From: Methylobacterium durans
GTDB lineage: Bacteria; Pseudomonadota; Alphaproteobacteria; Rhizobiales; Beijerinckiaceae
Assembly (NCBI RefSeq): GCF_003173715.1
Contig: NZ_CP029550.1
Coordinates: 310,001 to 374,000, forward strand
Length of the DNA: 64,000 bases
Reading direction: 5' to 3'
Positions 60,585 through 64,000 of this stretch are shown piece by piece (within the stretch, counting starts at the first letter, position 1; each line of letters begins with the position of its first letter). A model generated the notes under the pieces. It had not been told where the DNA came from, did not search any database, and saw only the letters and a list, made by a program, of their open reading frames with translations. The position numbers and the translations under genes were made by a program.

Positions 60585-63299
60585 CTAGCCGCCCGCGCTC
60601 CTCCGGCTCAGGTCGCGCGGCGTCGCGGACCGGACCGGCTCGGCCTCCTCGGCCGGTGCTGCCACCCGCTCCGCTCCAGCGCCCGCCTCGGGCTCGGACG
60701 GCAGACGCCCGAACCGGCCGGCGATCTCGCCCAGCGCGTTCTGCATTCCGTCGAGACCCTGCACCGTGACGACGCTGGAACCGGGACCGAGCGGCGGTAT
60801 GAAGCCGGCCTCCGATAAGGTTCTGAAGACCGCAAAGTTCAAGTCCGTCTGCACCTTCAGGCCGAGGCTGACATCGGAGATCATCGCGATCAGCTCGAAC
60901 TCGAGGAACGGGTCGCCGATCTTGCGGAACACCACGCGGGGCTCGGGCTCCTTCAGCACGTCCACATGCGCCCGGGCGCAGCCGATGATGAGCTCCGCCG
61001 CCCGGACCGGATCCTGGTTGCGGAGCACGCTGACGGTGAGCGTGACGCGGCCGGTTCGGTCGCCGCGCACCCGGTTCTTAACCACGCCCGAGATCAGGTT
61101 GGAGTTCGGCACGATTACGGCCGAGCGGTCGAAGGTCTGGATCTCCGTGGAGCGCACGGAGATGCGCTTCACGATGCCCTCGCTGTCGCCGATCAGCACC
61201 TGATCGCCGACGCGGATCGGCCGCTCCCACAGGAGCAGCAGGCCGGAGACGAAGTTGTTGACGATCGATTGCAGACCGAAGCCGATACCGACCGAGAGGG
61301 CACCGGCGACGATGGTCAGCTTCTCCAGGCTGAGGCCGAGATACGAGAAGGCGAGCGCGAGCGCGAGCAGGAAGCCGAAATAGCCGCTGACGGTCGAGAT
61401 CGAGTTCCTCAGGCCGGCGTCGAGGTCGGTGGCGGGCAGATAGGTGTGTTCCAGCCATCGCTGCACGGCGCGGGTGATCACGACGCCGAGGATCAGGATG
61501 CCGATCCCGAGCGTGATCGACGACAACGAGATGGTGACGTCGCCGACCTTGAACCCGAAGAACGCGGTGCGCACCGAGGTGAGCACGTCGGTGGAATCCA
61601 GCCCCCAGGGCGCGAGCGCGAGCAGGGCGACGACGAGGAACAGCACCACCCGGGCCGTCCCGGTCGCCAGAACCGCGATCTGATGCAGGGAGCGCTTGCG
61701 CAGGCCGGTATTGGCCTGCAGCGTCGTGGCGAGTTTCGTGTCGTCGCTGAGCGAACCGCCGATGAAGGTGTCGGCGCTCTGGATCAGCAGGTAGAGGAGC
61801 ACGAGGAGGCTGGTCGTCCAGACGAACTGATCGATCAGGAAGGCCGAGAAGGCGACGTACCCGACGAGGTCCGCGATCCCGATCACGACGACCGCGGCCC
61901 AGCCGATGAGGCGGGCCGGGCCGCCGATTCCCGTCGTCGTGCGGGTCGGCACGTACGGGCCGAGGCAGGCTTCCTCCTCCTCCTCCCGGTCGGCGAAGCG
62001 GTGGAGGCCGATCGCGAGGATCAGAACCATCGCGAGGGCGCCGATGCCGCGGGTGGCGATCGAGATCGGAAGGGCCGCCGAGATGCCGGAATTCAGCGCC
62101 TCGATCGATTTCGTGACCGTGATCACGGTCGCGATGCCGACGGCGAGGCGCCGGACCCGGAAGGCCGCCGCGTCACTGACGGGGGCCGGGCGCCACGACG
62201 GCTTGTCGGGCGACAGAAGCCCGTCGCAGAGCGCCTCCACGAAGGCAATGAAGGCTAGGCCGCCGAGGATCGAGCCCGCCACCGGCAGAAGGCGCGACGG
62301 CAGCAGATCGGTGGCGTCGAGGGCGTAGTACACGGCGTAGCTGCCCACCACCGCCGGCACCGTGCCGAGCAGGATGACGCGCCACGCGCCGAGGAGCCGC
62401 TGACGTCGGGTCGGGTCGTTCTTCGTCTCGTCGCGGCGACCGAAACGCGGCGCGATATTGCGGCGCCCGAAATACAGGGCCACGGAGACGCCGAAGGCGA
62501 CGCCGAGCAGGAGAAGATTCGGCAGCGTGCCGTTGCGCCCGAAAAGGAGCAGGATGTCGGACAGCGCACTCTGGAGAGCCCGCAGGTCACGCGGCATGTC
62601 CGCGGTGACGCGGGTCCACAGGGTTGGCGTGAGAAGTCCCTGCGACCGCTCGAACAGACCCTTGGTGAAGGCCTCGCGACGGCGATTGGAGATCCGGTCG
62701 ACGATCTGGTCGCTCTGGACGAGGAGCGAGCGGGCCAGGCGCTGGGTCTCGTCGATGCGCGCGACGGCTGCCTCGCGCTCGACGCGCTCCTGGGTGACCT
62801 CGGCGCTCTCCTCGACGTCCTTCGGCTTTGGGCCGAGCTGGGTCAGGCGCTCGCGCGAGGCCTCGAGCGGCGCGTCGAGCCGGTCGACGATGGTGCGGAT
62901 CTCGTCGGCGACCGGGGTGATGCCCTCGCGGATGCGGGATAGATCGACCGCGGTCAGATTCGGGCGGCCGAGATCCTTTTCGCGCTGCGTGAGGTCGGCC
63001 TTGGCCGCGTCGAGCTTCGCCCGCACGGCCTTCAAAGCCTCCGACATCTCCGGCTTCGGCGGCGCTGGCTTGGTATCCGCGGGTTTGGCGTCCGAGGGCT
63101 TCTGCTCGGCAGGCTTGTCGCCGGGCTTGGCCTCGGCCGGCTTCGCGGCTTCTCTCGGCCCCGCCTGTGGCTTGGCCTGCTCGGATGGCGGGACGGCTTG
63201 TTGTGCCGGCGCAGCAACCGGCGCGAGCAGTGCGGCGGCCAGCAGGGCGGCGAGAGCCGCGAGGCGCGGTCTACCGCGGGTCAGCGGGCTTCGGCTCAT
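60585..63299 (-). CDS. Large MscS-family mechanosensitive channel with DUF3772 domain
   Basis: A 904-aa osmotic safety-valve protein. A signal peptide (about 1-35) is followed by a Lys/Pro/Ala-rich stretch (about 36-88, repeats of KPAE and KPSD). A periplasmic helical DUF3772 region (about 90-215: ALKAVRAKLDAAKADLTQRE) comes next, then about ten membrane helices. The MscS channel core has GALSVGIGFGLQSIVNNFVS (TM3/pore) and WERPIRVGDQVLIGDSEGIVKRISVRSTEI. A C-terminal acidic tail ends it. It is a MscK/YbiO-like long form. Start: ATG at 63299, with a second ATG at 63305. Confidence 0.93.
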   Translation of the reverse strand: MSRSPLTRGRPRLAALAALLAAALLAPVAAPAQQAVPPSEQAKPQAGPREAAKPAEAKPGDKPAEQKPSDAKPADTKPAPPKPEMSEALKAVRAKLDAAKADLTQREKDLGRPNLTAVDLSRIREGITPVADEIRTIVDRLDAPLEASRERLTQLGPKPKDVEESAEVTQERVEREAAVARIDETQRLARSLLVQSDQIVDRISNRRREAFTKGLFERSQGLLTPTLWTRVTADMPRDLRALQSALSDILLLFGRNGTLPNLLLLGVAFGVSVALYFGRRNIAPRFGRRDETKNDPTRRQRLLGAWRVILLGTVPAVVGSYAVYYALDATDLLPSRLLPVAGSILGGLAFIAFVEALCDGLLSPDKPSWRPAPVSDAAAFRVRRLAVGIATVITVTKSIEALNSGISAALPISIATRGIGALAMVLILAIGLHRFADREEEEEACLGPYVPTRTTTGIGGPARLIGWAAVVVIGIADLVGYVAFSAFLIDQFVWTTSLLVLLYLLIQSADTFIGGSLSDDTKLATTLQANTGLRKRSLHQIAVLATGTARVVLFLVVALLALAPWGLDSTDVLTSVRTAFFGFKVGDVTISLSSITLGIGILILGVVITRAVQRWLEHTYLPATDLDAGLRNSISTVSGYFGFLLALALAFSYLGLSLEKLTIVAGALSVGIGFGLQSIVNNFVSGLLLLWERPIRVGDQVLIGDSEGIVKRISVRSTEIQTFDRSAVIVPNSNLISGVVKNRVRGDRTGRVTLTVSVLRNQDPVRAAELIIGCARAHVDVLKEPEPRVVFRKIGDPFLEFELIAMISDVSLGLKVQTDLNFAVFRTLSEAGFIPPLGPGSSVVTVQGLDGMQNALGEIAGRFGRLPSEPEAGAGAERVAAPAEEAEPVRSATPRDLSRRSAGG

Positions 63300-63908
63300 G
63301 AGCATCCTTTCTCGATTCGCGCCTGGCGCCAGGGCCTCTCGGTCCAGCACGGGCACGGCCTCGCGGCCCCGGGCCGAATGAGGCGGGAAGCGGCGCGGCG
63401 CGCGTGAGCAGCGACGTCGCGGAGCAGATCTGATCGTTGCGGCCGATCCATAATGCGAAAGCGCGGCGCTGCCCACCCGTGGCCTGCATTGCGCTGAGCG
63501 AGGCCGCGGCTGCCTGTGGGTGCGTCCTCGCGGCCGGGCGGCAAACCTTCACAACGGTGTCACGCTGATATTACACTAAGCCCCGATGGACAGGGCCTTT
63601 TCGTCTCGTAGCGAGGAGGTGGCGCTGAACCGGATCCGCGTTCAGCCCCGCCAGGACCTGGGCGTCTCCGCCCAGCGCGGTCGCCGTGAGCGGCCGAACC
63701 CCGCCCCGTCTCCCGTTGGTAGAGACCTGCCGCCCGAGGCGCTGAGCGCCCGGTTCGGCTGTCGCCCACGGCTGGTCCCGGCCGCCCGCTCTGCCGGGTC
63801 CAGCGCCCGCGCGAGACGGAGGGCGGCCATCTTTCATCATCCCGGGACAGCGCGCCGGCCGATCCCCGCGCGTTGTCCCCTGCATCAGCCGTTCCGAGAG
63901 TAGCGCCG
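63300..63908. other. Intergenic region between the MscS channel and HNH genes
   Basis: About 600 bases. Open frames on both strands at 63571-63903 have Arg/Pro-rich random translations and weaker third-position bias than neighbours, so none is called. AT-rich GATATTACACTAAG at 63570-63583 may be part of a promoter for a plus-strand transcript that leads to the HNH gene. Confidence 0.4.
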
Positions 63909-64000
63909 ATGATGGACCTCCAAACCCTCGTCCTGAACGCGGATTACCGGCCGCTCTCCTACAATCCGCTCTCGCTCTGGTCCTGGAAGGATGCCTTCAC
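63909..64000 (+). CDS. HNH endonuclease family protein (5' end only)
   Basis: The first 30 codons read MMDLQTLVLNADYRPLSYNP and LSLWSWKDAF, the almost invariant start of a small HNH endonuclease conserved across alphaproteobacteria. The catalytic HNH motif lies outside the window. Two adjacent ATG codons (63909 and 63912) are possible starts. Confidence 0.88.
   Translation, partial: MMDLQTLVLNADYRPLSYNPLSLWSWKDAF

Noticed and set aside
63571..63903. Overlapping Arg/Pro-rich frames on both strands before the HNH gene
   Set aside because: Low-complexity translations and weaker codon bias than real neighbours; typical chance frames in high-GC DNA.

Overview
This is a high-GC chromosomal segment, almost certainly from Methylobacterium or Methylorubrum (Hyphomicrobiales, Alphaproteobacteria). 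The evidence is a lanthanide-type methanol dehydrogenase (xoxF, 50638-52443), two enzymes of or feeding the ethylmalonyl-CoA pathway (methylsuccinyl-CoA dehydrogenase mcd, propionyl-CoA carboxylase beta chain pccB), two phasins of PHB granules, a KaiC-type ATPase, HWE-family histidine kinases and several families typical of alphaproteobacteria (ATP12 chaperone, DUF1236, SleB-type hydrolase, NdvA-type exporter). I see no rRNA, tRNA, CRISPR array, insertion sequence or prophage. It reads as ordinary chromosome with many small transcription units.

Layout. 1-4.2 kb: hemW, rdgB and rph (minus, GTGA overlaps), divergent hrcA, then a Gly/Ala-rich DUF1236 protein. 4.4-10 kb: MHS-family dicarboxylate transporter, sodC, tlyA, rlmD, a small secreted protein and a SRAP protein. 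9.9-18 kb (all minus): a pseudo-receiver HWE kinase overlapping kaiC, then corA and an acyl-CoA dehydrogenase / enoyl-CoA hydratase / two-SDR operon. 18-25 kb: tsaC, wrbA with divergent lysR, greA-type factor, acuI-like reductase, a repeat protein, sleB, YkgJ. 25-33 kb: class III aminotransferase, metallophosphoesterase, small secreted proteins, pccB, ATP12 chaperone, HAD phosphatase. 33-44 kb: an rRNA-type pseudouridine synthase with a long disordered N-terminus, an Hsp70-like protein, a PAS-HTH regulator, a GlpM-family protein, rarA, htpX convergent with degP, two phasins. 44-50 kb: a head-to-head pair of related glycosyltransferases, a 61-residue protein, mcd, an EamA transporter. 50-64 kb: a long AT-rich leader and xoxF, a PAS-GAF-PAS-HWE-REC kinase, YihY, NdvA-like ABC exporter, motA-motB, a CAP lipoprotein, a large MscS-type channel, and the start of an HNH endonuclease.

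Metabolic reading: XoxF supplies C1 oxidation. Mcd and PccB belong to acetyl-CoA assimilation through ethylmalonyl-CoA. The phasins and the acyl-CoA dehydrogenase operon belong to PHB and acyl-CoA turnover.

A strong technical signal runs through the window. Eight otherwise well-conserved genes (hemW, rlmD, an SDR, lysR, the PAS-HTH regulator, a glycosyltransferase, yihY, motB) are each broken once. Every break is restored by adding one G or C inside a short G/C run. This fits homopolymer deletions in the assembly far better than eight real pseudogenes. I annotate these as full-span genes and mark the break. The most biologically interesting locus is kaiC with its overlapping pseudo-receiver histidine kinase, and second is the stand-alone xoxF.
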